64,000 nt of DNA, taken from the NCBI GenBank assembly GCA_005774545.1, contig VAUL01000004.1:1-64000 (forward strand). Reading direction: 5' to 3'. This document shows, in pieces, positions 44,686 through 53,310 of the stretch (positions are counted from its first letter, which is position 1; every line of letters begins with the position of its first letter). Origin of the DNA: Deltaproteobacteria bacterium. GTDB lineage: Bacteria > Desulfobacterota > Desulfuromonadia > Desulfuromonadales > BM103. Made by a program: the position numbers and the translations under genes. The notes below the pieces were generated by a model. It worked only from the letters and a program-made list of their open reading frames with translations, did not search any database and was not told the DNA's origin.

Positions 44686-46557
44686 TCAACCTGCCAGAAG
44701 TTGGTCGATGGCCGCGTAAAGCTCCTCGATTTCCACGGGTTTGTACAACACCAGATCCATCCCCGTCTCGCGGCAGTTGTCAAGGATCTTGGTGCCGACG
44801 TGGGCGGTAAAACCGACGATCGGGGTGCGGGAAATCCTTCCGGACTCGTTCTGGCGGATTAAACGGGCCACTTCCAGCCCATTCATTCCGGGCATCTGCA
44901 AATCCATGAGGATGAGGTCAAAGTTTCCGTGCTGCCATTTCTCGACGGCCTCCGCCCCGGAGGCTGCCGTTTCTGACTGCCAGCCCCGCGAGTTGAGTGC
45001 CAGCTTTATGACCTCAAGGATCATCGGATCGTCATCAGCAATGAGGATCCGCGCATGGCCGGGGGCGCGGCTGGTTTGGGCCATTACTGTCTCGTCGGGA
45101 GGCTGGTACGCCAGTTCCGGAGATTTCAACGGGACAGAGAAGACAAAGAGGGAGCCCCTCTCCCGTCCCTGAACGGTGATCCGTCCCCCCATCAGTTCAA
45201 CGAGCCCCTTGCAGATCGCCAGACCCAGTCCACTGCCACCGTACTGACGGTGAAAGGATGTATCAACCTGCTGGAAGCTCTCGAAAATCAATTGGTGCAT
45301 TTCTTCCGGAATGCCGATCCCCGTATCCGCTACAGCAAAAACCAGATGCCGTTCTTGCGATTGGAGGGTAACGCTAATCTCCCCTTCAGGTGTGAACTTG
45401 ATGGCATTGCCGATCAGGTTGACCAAGATCTGCTTGATCTTGAGCCAATCGCCAACAACGATGGATGGCACTTCCGGACTGACTTGCCAGCTTAATTTCA
45501 GGTTCTTCTCATGCGCGGCAAGCGCGAACATCTCGATGACTTCCTGTATCCCGGCGATCGGAGCGAACGGTTCATCGGCAAGGGCCAGGCTGCCGGCTTC
45601 GATCCGGGAGAAATCGAGAATGTTGTCGACCAGCTTGCGTAGCGACTTGGCCGACTTGTCGGCCATCGCCAGCAGTTCACGGCCCTGCTGTTCCGTATGG
45701 ATCTGCCACAGCCGCTCGATTGCCAAAAGAAAAACGGTCATGGGGGTGCGGATTTCGTGGCTCATGTTGGCCACGAACTGGCTCTTGGCACGGCTGGCCG
45801 CTTCCGCCGCCGCCTTGGCCAGGCGCAGTTGCTCCTCGGCCTGCTTGCTCTCGGTGATGTCATAGTTGATGCCATCGAACCGGATCGGCGTGCCATCCGG
45901 TGCATACGTTGCCTGCCCGGCGGAGCGAATCCAGCGGATTGCGCCGGTTTCGGGGTTGACTGCCCGATGGTCAATCTTATAGAGCGAATGGTCTTTGATG
46001 GCCGCCTCGACCGCCAGGCGGGTCGGTTCGCGATCGTCCGGATGAATCCGGCTCCAGAACAGCTCGATGGTCGGTTCGACCCCGGGGGGGACGAAAAACA
46101 ACGCCCTGGTCCGCGGATCCCAGTTCAATTCCCCCAGCGGCAATTCGTTCAGCCACAACCCGATCCCGGTAACATCCAGAACCCAGGACAAATGCTGGCG
46201 ACTCGCGTGCAGTGCTTTCTCGGCCTGCTTGCGCTCGGTAAGATCCCGTCCGTAGAAATTGACGTAACCGTGTCCGGCAATCGGCACCAGGATGAAAGAG
46301 AGGTCGCGGTTGTCGAGGTGGATTTCCAGCTCCCGGTTGACCCCGCCTGCCAAGGTTGTGGTGATTTCTTGGCGGATGGTTCCCGGGAGGGGATGGCCGA
46401 CGGCAGTTTGCCAGCACCCCAGCAATCCTGCTGCTGCACGGTTGGCGTAGAGCAGAATGCCTTCCTGGGTCGCACGCAAAACCGGGAAAGGGTTCTCCTC
46501 TGGAAACAAGGCGGCATGAAGGGTTCCGTCATAGAGGTCGCCCTGGCCATTGCCCAT
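44686..46557 (-). CDS. Hybrid sensor histidine kinase (PAS-PAS-HisKA-HATPase-REC)
   Basis: A 623-residue cytoplasmic hybrid kinase without membrane segments. Two PAS domains (about 20-115 and 120-245, the second followed by DITESKQAEEQL). HisKA has the phospho-His in FVANMSHEIRTPM (about 268). HATPase motifs are NLIGNAIKFTPEG, DTGIGIPEE and GSGLGLAI. A C-terminal receiver (about 500-620) has Asp in ILMDLQMPGMNG (about 552) and Lys in VLYKPVE. The ATG at 46557 follows AAAGGGAGC. No partner regulator adjoins it; the input signal is unknown. Confidence 0.92.
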   Translation of the reverse strand: MGNGQGDLYDGTLHAALFPEENPFPVLRATQEGILLYANRAAAGLLGCWQTAVGHPLPGTIRQEITTTLAGGVNRELEIHLDNRDLSFILVPIAGHGYVNFYGRDLTERKQAEKALHASRQHLSWVLDVTGIGLWLNELPLGELNWDPRTRALFFVPPGVEPTIELFWSRIHPDDREPTRLAVEAAIKDHSLYKIDHRAVNPETGAIRWIRSAGQATYAPDGTPIRFDGINYDITESKQAEEQLRLAKAAAEAASRAKSQFVANMSHEIRTPMTVFLLAIERLWQIHTEQQGRELLAMADKSAKSLRKLVDNILDFSRIEAGSLALADEPFAPIAGIQEVIEMFALAAHEKNLKLSWQVSPEVPSIVVGDWLKIKQILVNLIGNAIKFTPEGEISVTLQSQERHLVFAVADTGIGIPEEMHQLIFESFQQVDTSFHRQYGGSGLGLAICKGLVELMGGRITVQGRERGSLFVFSVPLKSPELAYQPPDETVMAQTSRAPGHARILIADDDPMILEVIKLALNSRGWQSETAASGAEAVEKWQHGNFDLILMDLQMPGMNGLEVARLIRQNESGRISRTPIVGFTAHVGTKILDNCRETGMDLVLYKPVEIEELYAAIDQLLAG

Positions 46558-46689
46558 GGTTGTCCGCTCCCTTTGCAATCGAAGTCATGAAGATTCAATT
46601 CTAAAACCAGATTTGCGCGTGCACAAGGCTCAGCCGTACTGATATGCGACGGGGAGCGGATGAAGGTAGATGGCGGGGTGCCGAACTGC

Positions 46690-47415
46690 TCAGCCGCCCA
46701 GGTAGGCCTTCTTGACCTCGGGGTTGCCGAGCAGCTCAGCGCCGGTGCCGCTGGCGACGATCCTGCCGGTATCGAGGACGTAGCCGCGATGGGCCAGGTG
46801 CAGGGCGAGGCTGGCGTTCTGCTCGACCAGCAGCAGGGTCAGCCCCTCCTCGTTGAGGCGCTTGAGGGTGCGGAACAGCTCGAACTTGAGGACCGGGGCC
46901 AGCCCCATCGACGGCTCGTCGAGCAGCAGGAAGCGGCAGCCGGTCATCAGCGCCCGGCCGACGGCGAGCATCTGCTGCTCCCCGCCGGAGAGCGATTCGC
47001 TGCGTTGGGCGCGGCGCTCGGCAAGGCGCGGGAAGAGATCGAAGACCCGCCGGAAGTCGTGGGCGAGGTCGGCGTCCTTGCCGCGGGCATAGGTGGCGAG
47101 CTTGAGATTCTCCTCGACGGTGAGCTTGCCGAAGATCCGCCGCCCCTCGGGGACCAGGGCCATCCCCAGCCGGCTGACCACCTGGTCGGGCGGGGTCGCC
47201 AGCAGCGAGTGGCCGCGCAGGCGGATGTCGCCGCCGGCCACCCGCGGCGCTTCGGGCGGGGCAAGGCGGGCGATGCTGTAGAGGGTGGTGGTCTTGCCGG
47301 CGCCGTTGGCGCCGATCAGGGTGACGATCTCCCCTTCGCGCACGTGGAAGCTGATGCCGTGCAGCGCCTGGATGTTGCCGTATTTGACGGCGAGGTTTTC
47401 GACTTCGAGCAGCAT
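46690..47415 (-). CDS. livF: Branched-chain amino acid ABC transporter ATP-binding protein
   Basis: A 241-residue ATPase. GANGAGKTTTLYSIARL (Walker A), LVPEGRRIFGKLTVEENL, LSGGEQQMLAVGRALM signature, FLLLDEPSMGLAP Walker B. Typical LivF. Last of the livKHMGF genes. A 164-bp element separates it from livG. Confidence 0.94.
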   Translation of the reverse strand: MLLEVENLAVKYGNIQALHGISFHVREGEIVTLIGANGAGKTTTLYSIARLAPPEAPRVAGGDIRLRGHSLLATPPDQVVSRLGMALVPEGRRIFGKLTVEENLKLATYARGKDADLAHDFRRVFDLFPRLAERRAQRSESLSGGEQQMLAVGRALMTGCRFLLLDEPSMGLAPVLKFELFRTLKRLNEEGLTLLLVEQNASLALHLAHRGYVLDTGRIVASGTGAELLGNPEVKKAYLGG

Positions 47416-47416
47416 C

Positions 47417-47580
47417 TAGTGTCCTGTGCGGCTAGTTCCCTGCACAAATTGTGAGGGATTTCGGTCTCTGGCAAGGCGCGGTGACGCAGGCATAATGGGA
47501 CTACGCCGAGGAACCGTAACGTAGCCAGGGGCCGAAAGCGCCACAATTTGAAAGGATAGAATTAGCCGCATAGGACACTA
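47417..47580. mobile_element. 164-bp MITE, copy 2
   Basis: Same length and ends as the copy at 41757-41920, with about nine substitutions by eye. It is inserted at the TA of the livG stop TAG, again restoring TAG, and the livF ATG begins just past its other end. Without the element, the TAG stop of livG would be followed directly by the livF ATG. Confidence 0.85.
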
Positions 47581-48372
47581 AATCTGGTCGTCCCCGAGGT
47601 AGGCGCTGATGACCGCCGGGTGGTTGCGGATCTCGTCCGGGGTGCCGTCGGCAATCGTCTCGCCGAAGTCGATCACCTTGATCCGCTGGCACAGTTCCAT
47701 CATCACGTCCATGTGGTGCTCGATCATCCAGATGGTCACGTCGAAGCTGGCGTGAATCCAGCGCACCAGGCGGATCAGCTCCTGGATGTCGGCCGAATTC
47801 AGCCCGGCGGCCGGTTCGTCGAGCAGCAGCAGCTTCGGCTTCCCGGCCAGGGCCCGGGCGATTTCGAGCTTGCGCTGGGTGCCGTAGGAGAGGTTCTTCG
47901 GCAGATCATGGGCGTGGCGGTCGAGCTGAAAGACCGCGAGCAGTTCCATGGCCTCGCGCTCGATCTCCGCCTCGCGCGCGCGATAGGTGCGGCTGCGGGC
48001 CACGGCGTGCAGGAAGCCGTAGCCGAGGCGGCCGTGGCGGGCGACGCGGATGTTGTCGAGGACCGTCATCTCGTTCCACAGGCGGATGTTCTGAAAGGTG
48101 CGCGCCACCCCCAGCGCCGTGACCTTGTGCGGCTTCAACCCTTTGGTGTCGACGCCGTTGATCCTGATCGTGCCGCCGCTCGGCTGGTAGAAGCCGCTGA
48201 CCAGATTGAACACCGTGGTCTTGCCGGCGCCGTTGGGGCCGATCAGGCCGACCAGTTCGTTTCCCTCCAGCCGCTCGGCGAAGCCGGAGACGGCGCGCAG
48301 TCCGCCGAACTGGATGGTCAGTCCGCTGATCTCGAGGACGGGAGCGTCAGGAGCCGTCGGATGCGCGTTCAT
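47578..48372 (-). CDS. livG: Branched-chain amino acid ABC transporter ATP-binding protein
   Basis: A 264-residue ATPase. GPNGAGKTTVFNLVSGFY Walker A, ARTFQNIRLWNEMTVLDNI, signature region LSYGTQRKLEIARALA, LLLLDEPAAGLN Walker B, IEHHMDVMMELC switch. The LSYG in place of LSGG is usual for LivG. Start overlaps the livM stop (ATGA). Its TAG stop lies in the inserted element. Confidence 0.94.
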   Translation of the reverse strand: MNAHPTAPDAPVLEISGLTIQFGGLRAVSGFAERLEGNELVGLIGPNGAGKTTVFNLVSGFYQPSGGTIRINGVDTKGLKPHKVTALGVARTFQNIRLWNEMTVLDNIRVARHGRLGYGFLHAVARSRTYRAREAEIEREAMELLAVFQLDRHAHDLPKNLSYGTQRKLEIARALAGKPKLLLLDEPAAGLNSADIQELIRLVRWIHASFDVTIWMIEHHMDVMMELCQRIKVIDFGETIADGTPDEIRNHPAVISAYLGDDQI

Positions 48373-49445
48373 TTGAACCGGTAGAAGCGTTTCAGCTTCG
48401 GAAACAGGTCGCCCAGTTCGCGGTTCCCCATGATCCCCTCGGGGCGGAACTGCATGATGACGATCAGCAGCAGCGGGATCAGCACCCACTTCCACACCTG
48501 GCTGACCTCGTAGCTCTCCGGCACCAGGCTGAGCTGGTGGAGCAGGTCGTTGAGCCAGGGGATGACGAAGCGGAAGCCCTCGAGCAGCAGGGTGAAGAGG
48601 ATCGCCGCCAGCACCGAGCCGGAGAGGGAGCCCATCCCGCCGAGGTAGACCATGACCAGGACCTCGGTCGACTTGAGGATGTTGAAGGAGCCGGGGTTGA
48701 CGTAGCCGAGGATGAAGGCGAACAGGGCGCCGCCGACCCCCGCCAGCCCCGAGGAGAGCATGAAGGTCACGGTCTTGATCCGGTCGGTGTTGACGCTCAT
48801 GATCTCGGCGGCCACCTCGTTCTGGCAGATCGCCATGACCCCCTTGCCATAGGTCGAGGAGAGGTAGCGGCGCAGCAGCCAGACCGACAGCACGGTGAAG
48901 ACGAAGACCCACAGCGGCATCCACGGCAGTTCCAGCGTCTCCTCCATGCCGTTGACGATCTTCTTCATCCCCATGAAGCCGCGCGAGCCGCCGATGATGT
49001 CGAGGTTCTCGATGACGCTGAGGATGATGTAGTTGGCGGCCAGGGTGATGATCGCCAGGTAGTCGCCGCGGGTGCGGTAGGAGGGGACGGCGACCGCCAG
49101 CCCGGTCAGCGCCGCGGCAATCCCGCCGGCGATGACCAGCACGGGGAAGCCCCAGACCGCCAGTTCCGGCCCCAGCCAGGCCTCGCCGAAGGCCTTGTGC
49201 CCGGAAAAGAGCAGGACGCCGAGGATCGAGGCGGTGTAGGCGCCGACGCACATGAAGCCGGCGTGGCCGCAGGAGAACTCCCCCATGTAGCCGTTGACCA
49301 GGTTGAGGCTGGTGGCGAGGATCACGTTGACCCCCATGAACATCAGCACCGAGACGACGTAGAGACTCAGCCACTCGGCCTTGGCGCCGTAGACCAGCAG
49401 GGCGCCGGCGATCGCCAGCAGGAACGGGACCGAGTAGCGCTGCAT
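48369..49445 (-). CDS. livM: Branched-chain amino acid ABC transporter permease
   Basis: A 358-residue permease with about ten helices. NLVNGYMGEFSCGHAGFMCVGAY, RGDYLAIITLAANYI and SSGLAGVGGALFAF are conserved LivM segments. 3 bases downstream of livH. Confidence 0.93.
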   Translation of the reverse strand: MQRYSVPFLLAIAGALLVYGAKAEWLSLYVVSVLMFMGVNVILATSLNLVNGYMGEFSCGHAGFMCVGAYTASILGVLLFSGHKAFGEAWLGPELAVWGFPVLVIAGGIAAALTGLAVAVPSYRTRGDYLAIITLAANYIILSVIENLDIIGGSRGFMGMKKIVNGMEETLELPWMPLWVFVFTVLSVWLLRRYLSSTYGKGVMAICQNEVAAEIMSVNTDRIKTVTFMLSSGLAGVGGALFAFILGYVNPGSFNILKSTEVLVMVYLGGMGSLSGSVLAAILFTLLLEGFRFVIPWLNDLLHQLSLVPESYEVSQVWKWVLIPLLLIVIMQFRPEGIMGNRELGDLFPKLKRFYRFK

Positions 49446-49448
49446 GGG

Positions 49449-50360
49449 TCAGATCTTCGTGGTTCGGGCGACGCCGAACAGCCCGGTCGGCTTCCACACC
49501 AGGATCAGCATCAGCACCGAGAAGGCGATCAGGTCGCGGAAGGTCGAGGGGAAGAAGGCCACCACCATGATCTCCACCGCGCCGAGCAGGAAGCCGCCGA
49601 GGAACGCCCCGCGGATGTCGCCGATGCCGCCGACCACCGCGGCGATGAACGCCTTCCAGCCGATCAGCGCGCCCATGTACGGCTCGAGGATCGGGTAGGA
49701 CATGGCGAAGAGCAGCCCGGCCAGCCCGGCCAGCCCGGAGCCGAGGGCGAAGGTGGCGACGATCACCGTGTCGACGGAGATCCCCATCAGCGGCACGGCG
49801 AACCGGTCGCAGGCGATGGCCCGCATCGCCATGCCGATGCGGGTTTTGGTGACGATGCGCTGCAGGACGAGGAAGACCAGCAGTGCGGTGGCGATCACCG
49901 CCAGCTTGAGGTTGGTGACGCTGACCCCGGCGACGGTGTAGACCTGCTCGTCGAGCAGCGTGGGGAACGCCTTGCGGCTGGCGCCGAAGGTGGCAAGGTT
50001 GGCGTGCTCGAGGATCAGCCCGCACATCAGCGCGGTGATCACCACGTAGAGGCGGTCGACCCCCTTGCGGCGCAGCGGCCGGTAGGCGATCCGCTCCAGG
50101 GAGACGCCGACCAGCGAGGTCAGCAGCATGGTCAGGGGGATGGCCAGGACCAGGGCGGCCCACCCCGGCAGGCCGACGGCGGCGAGCAGGAAGCTGGCGA
50201 CGAAGAAGGCGATGTAGGCGCCGACCATGAACACGTCGCCGTGGGCGAAGTTGATCAGGGTCAGCACGCCGTAGACCATGGTGTAGCCGAGCGCAATGAG
50301 GGCGTAGAAGCTCCCCCACTGCAAGGCGTTGATCAGGTTTTGCAAAAGACTGGCTAACAT
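49449..50360 (-). CDS. livH: Branched-chain amino acid ABC transporter permease
   Basis: A 303-residue permease with eight or so helices. LQWGSFYALIALGYTMVYGVL, NFAHGDVFMVGAY and VVGGIGDIRGAFLGG are typical LivH signatures. It starts the permease part of the operon, after a palindromic element that separates it from livK. Confidence 0.94.
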   Translation of the reverse strand: MLASLLQNLINALQWGSFYALIALGYTMVYGVLTLINFAHGDVFMVGAYIAFFVASFLLAAVGLPGWAALVLAIPLTMLLTSLVGVSLERIAYRPLRRKGVDRLYVVITALMCGLILEHANLATFGASRKAFPTLLDEQVYTVAGVSVTNLKLAVIATALLVFLVLQRIVTKTRIGMAMRAIACDRFAVPLMGISVDTVIVATFALGSGLAGLAGLLFAMSYPILEPYMGALIGWKAFIAAVVGGIGDIRGAFLGGFLLGAVEIMVVAFFPSTFRDLIAFSVLMLILVWKPTGLFGVARTTKI

Positions 50361-50383
50361 CGCGTTCCGTGACTGCCGGCGGC

Positions 50384-50496
50384 TGATGAAAAGCCCCCGT
50401 CTGCGGTGTTGCCCTTGGTTTCGTCGCTGCGACGTACCTTACGGTACGCCTCGCTCCTCACCCTGCGGGCGCCTTGCACCTGGGGGCTTTTGATCA
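50384..50496. repeat. 113-bp element with terminal inverted repeats between livK and livH
   Basis: Ends TGAT(G/C)AAAAGCCCCC match in inverted orientation over 15 bp with one mismatch. Inside is a CGTACC-TTA-CGGTACG hairpin within CGACGTACCTTACGGTACGCC. It has no coding content and looks like a second kind of miniature element or repeat. Confidence 0.6.
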
Positions 50497-50517
50497 GCCT
50501 GGTTGGCAAATGGTGCC

Positions 50518-50544
50518 GGTCTGCCCGCAAGTTACGGGCAGACC
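50518..50544 (-). terminator. Hairpin at the 3' end of livK
   Basis: GGTCTGCCCG/CGGGCAGACC stem that includes the last codons of livK. No T-run on the minus strand. Probably a message-stabilising or partial terminator structure. Confidence 0.45.
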
Positions 50545-51689
50545 GATTTGGTGAACTCGAACTCGCCCTTGTCGTTGATCTTCACCACCACCGCGCACTT
50601 GATCGGGTCGCCCTGGGCGTCGAACTTCATCTTGCCGGTGATGCCGTCGAAGCTCTTGATCCTGTCCATCGCCTCGCGGATCGCCTTGCGGTCGGCCTTG
50701 AGCTTGCCGGTGAGATTGCCGGACTCCTGGATCGCCTGCAGGACGATGCGGGTGGCGTCCCAGGTCAGGGCGGCGACGTCGTCGGGAACGTAGCCGTACT
50801 TCTTCTGGTAGCGCTCGATGAACTCCCGGGTGGCGCCCTTGGCGCCGGCCGCGGCGTAGTGGGTGGAGAAGAACAGCCCCTTGCAGTCGTTGCCGCACAG
50901 CGTCATCAGCTCCGCCGAGCCCCAGGCGTCCGAGCCCATGAACGGCTTCTTCCAGCCGAGCTGGTGGGCCTGCTTGACGATCAGCGCCACCTGGTTGTAG
51001 TTGTTCGGGACGAAGATGAAGTCCGGCTTGGCGGCGATGATCTTGGTCAGCTGCGCGGAAAAGTCCTGGTCCTTGGTGCCGTGGCTTTCGAAGGCCTTGA
51101 TGCTCCCCTTGCCCATCTTCTTCTCGAACTCGTCGCGGAAGATCTCGGCCAATCCTTTCGAGTAGTCGTTGGAGAGATCGTAAAGCACCGCGGCGCTCTT
51201 GGCCTTGAACTGCTCGACGGCGAAGTTGACCGCCACCGGCCCCTGGAACGGGTCGAGGAAGGCGGCGCGGTAGACCCAGGGGCGGTCTTTGGTGGTGTCA
51301 GGGTTGGTCGACCAGGGGCTGACCATCACCGTCTGGTTGTCGTCGGCGACCTGGCCGGCGGGCACCGCCTGCTTGCTGGAGTTGGGGCCGATGACCGCCA
51401 GCACCTCGTCCTTCTCGATCAGCTTGAGCATGGCGGTCACCGCCGATTCGGCCTTGGCCTCGTTGTCTTCGTAGACGAACTCCAGCGGGTACGCCTTGCT
51501 GCCGACCTTGAGGCCGCCCTTGGCGTTGATCTCGGCTTTCAGCATCTCGGCGGCGAACTTCGACGACTCGCCGACCTTGGGGATGTCGCCGGTCAGTTCG
51601 ATGTTGAAGCCGATCCTGATCGTCTCCGCGGCGAAGGCGGGGAGAGCGAGCAGCAGGGTGGCGGCAGCGAGTGCGAGCAGGCGCGTCAT
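50532..51689 (-). CDS. livK: Branched-chain amino acid ABC transporter substrate-binding protein
   Basis: A 385-residue type I periplasmic binding protein. Signal peptide to LPAFAA (about 20). IRIGFNIELTGDIPKVGES, FVYEDNEAKAESAVTAMLKLI and DEVLAVIGPNSSKQAVPAGQV are typical LivK-like landmarks. AAGGAGG precedes the start. First gene of the liv operon; amino acid specificity cannot be read. Confidence 0.92.
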   Translation of the reverse strand: MTRLLALAAATLLLALPAFAAETIRIGFNIELTGDIPKVGESSKFAAEMLKAEINAKGGLKVGSKAYPLEFVYEDNEAKAESAVTAMLKLIEKDEVLAVIGPNSSKQAVPAGQVADDNQTVMVSPWSTNPDTTKDRPWVYRAAFLDPFQGPVAVNFAVEQFKAKSAAVLYDLSNDYSKGLAEIFRDEFEKKMGKGSIKAFESHGTKDQDFSAQLTKIIAAKPDFIFVPNNYNQVALIVKQAHQLGWKKPFMGSDAWGSAELMTLCGNDCKGLFFSTHYAAAGAKGATREFIERYQKKYGYVPDDVAALTWDATRIVLQAIQESGNLTGKLKADRKAIREAMDRIKSFDGITGKMKFDAQGDPIKCAVVVKINDKGEFEFTKSVCP

Positions 51690-51899
51690 CGGTTCCTCCT
51701 TGGGGCTGGTCGGGTCATGAGTGCGGGTCCGGTGGGCACCCGCCCGCGAACGAACATCATTAATCAAGCCGTAAGTGCCTAGTACAGCAACGGGCAGGGG
51801 GTTTGTCAAGGGCGGCGACGCGGTGCGATTGTTCTTGATACCCCGGCGGACTCACGTTAAAGTTAACAAACGTTTCAGGTAGATCCCTCTGGAGGGAAG

Positions 51900-52004
51900 A
51901 TGCCCTGCCCCGCGTGTTCCGACGGCGACCGCCCCTGCCATTGCCCGATGGCCCGGGCGGTCGTTGTTTTTGCCCCCCCTGAGTCCCCGGGCTATCCCAT
52001 GTAG
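51900..52004 (+). CDS. Possible 34-codon Cys-containing ORF
   Basis: ATG four bases after GGAGG. It starts MPCPACSDGDRPCHCPMA and ends just before the next gene. A terminator-like hairpin lies inside it (51927-51971), so it may be a leader peptide whose translation affects termination, or a chance frame. I do not recognise it. Confidence 0.25.
   Translation: MPCPACSDGDRPCHCPMARAVVVFAPPESPGYPM
51927..51971 (+). terminator. Terminator-like hairpin ahead of the zinc-ribbon gene
   Basis: GACCGCCC/GGGCGGTC outer stem with an inner GCCAT/ATGGC, followed by GTTGTTTTT. A related hairpin follows the gene at 52449-52487. Confidence 0.6.
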
Positions 52005-52024
52005 ATGAGGAAAGGAGAGCAGCG

Positions 52025-52405
52025 ATGAAATGCCCGTTGTGCAAGAGCCGGAAGGTGGAGATTGACATCCATGCCGAGGGGTTCTCCCAGGACGCCCGCG
52101 AATGCGCCGACTGCGGCGGGATCTGGACCTTCTCCGGCGAAAACCTCAAGATCATCAAGGGGAGCGTGCAGAAGACGCAGAAAGTCTGCACCGATTTCAT
52201 CTGCCCGACCTGCAAGCACATGGTCAGCTACGAGACCGCGCTGAGCGCCTTCCAGTTCCAGGAGCACCTGTACGAATGCACGGTGTGCGGGACGGTCTGC
52301 TCGGTTGCCCACGACAAGGTCGAGGTCGTCAGGGACTCCCAGAAGGGCTCGTTCCTCAGCTCCTCCGGCGAGCAGGTCGAATCCGACGACTACAACACGA
52401 TGTAA
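52025..52405 (+). CDS. Zinc-ribbon protein
   Basis: A 126-residue cytoplasmic protein with four CXXC knuckles: MKCPLCKSRK (about 3-6), ECADCGGIW (about 27-30), FICPTCKHM (about 60-63) and ECTVCGTVC (about 84-87). They pair into two zinc ribbons. A Ser-rich tail follows. The ribosome binding site is AGGAAAGGAG. No function can be named. Confidence 0.7.
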   Translation: MKCPLCKSRKVEIDIHAEGFSQDARECADCGGIWTFSGENLKIIKGSVQKTQKVCTDFICPTCKHMVSYETALSAFQFQEHLYECTVCGTVCSVAHDKVEVVRDSQKGSFLSSSGEQVESDDYNTM

Positions 52406-52448
52406 GCCCCTGACCGCCCTCTCCGGCGGTCTGCTTCCGTCAAGCAGC

Positions 52449-52487
52449 GGCCACTTGCGCCATCGCCTTGCGATGGCCCGGGTGGTC
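52449..52487. repeat. Hairpin related to 51927-51971
   Basis: GCCATCGC/GCGATGGC inner stem and GGCCAC/GTGGTC outer stem. The segment GATGGCCCGGGTGGTCGTTG matches the earlier hairpin with one substitution, so the pair flanks the zinc-ribbon gene. Confidence 0.5.
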
Positions 52488-52533
52488 GTTGCTTGTCGGG
52501 CCGAAACCTTGCGCGCCGAAAGTGAAACGTTGC

Positions 52534-53250
52534 ATGGAACTGATCGACATCACTCGCCGCCTGGCCGATGACCTGCGCCCTCTGCGCTTCGGTGCGCCGG
52601 TCACCCACGTCTACCATCCCCTCGATTATGCCTGGCCGTGCCATGAAGCCTATCTGCGGCGCTTCGGCCGGGCGTCCAAGGAGGCGGTGTTCCTCGGCAT
52701 GAATCCGGGGCCGTGGGGGATGGCGCAGACCGGCGTGCCTTTCGGCGAGGTCGCCGTCGTGCGGGACTGGCTCGGCATCGACGCCGCCGTCGCCCGGCCG
52801 GTCGGGGAGCATCCGGCCCGGCCGGTGCTCGGGCTCGCCTGCCGGCGCAGCGAGGTGAGCGGCCGCCGCCTCTGGGGGCTGTTCCGCGAGCAGTGCGGGG
52901 CTCCGGAGCAGTTCTTCCGGCGGTTTTTCGTGGTTAACTACTGCCCGCTGCTCTTTCTGGAAGCCTCGGGACGCAACCGCACTCCCGCCCAGCTGCCGGT
53001 CGCCGAGCGCCAACGGCTCGAAGCGCTGTGCGACGAGGCGCTCCGGCGGACCGTCCGGGCGCTGGACGCCCGGATGGTGATCGGCGTCGGCGGGTTCGCC
53101 GCCGAGCGCGCCCGCCTGGCCCTGGCCGGCGAAGCCGTGACCATCGGCCAGGTGCTCCACCCCAGCCCGGCCAGCCCCGCGGCCAACCGCGACTGGGCGG
53201 GGGAGGTTCAGAAGCAGCTGCGCCAGCTCGGCATCCGGCTCGCGCCGTGA
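52534..53250 (+). CDS. SMUG1-type uracil-DNA glycosylase
   Basis: A 238-residue DNA repair enzyme. The catalytic motif FLGMNPGPWGMAQTGVPFGE (about 55-74) is that of SMUG1, and the second motif is VLHPSPASPAANR (about 208-220). It removes uracil and oxidised pyrimidines from DNA. The start at 52534 is chosen for where the family begins; no strong ribosome binding site is seen. Confidence 0.87.
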   Translation: MELIDITRRLADDLRPLRFGAPVTHVYHPLDYAWPCHEAYLRRFGRASKEAVFLGMNPGPWGMAQTGVPFGEVAVVRDWLGIDAAVARPVGEHPARPVLGLACRRSEVSGRRLWGLFREQCGAPEQFFRRFFVVNYCPLLFLEASGRNRTPAQLPVAERQRLEALCDEALRRTVRALDARMVIGVGGFAAERARLALAGEAVTIGQVLHPSPASPAANRDWAGEVQKQLRQLGIRLAP

Positions 53251-53310
53251 GGGCGTCCCGTTTCGCCCGGCTCTCGCTCCGCACTATTTTCTGAACAAGG
53301 AGGACGGTTC

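Noticed and set aside
48373-50319. Upstream extension of the livG frame across livM and livH (913 codons)
   Set aside because: The added part is out of frame with two clear permease genes and has Arg/His-rich shadow composition. livG starts at 48372 with ATGA overlap.
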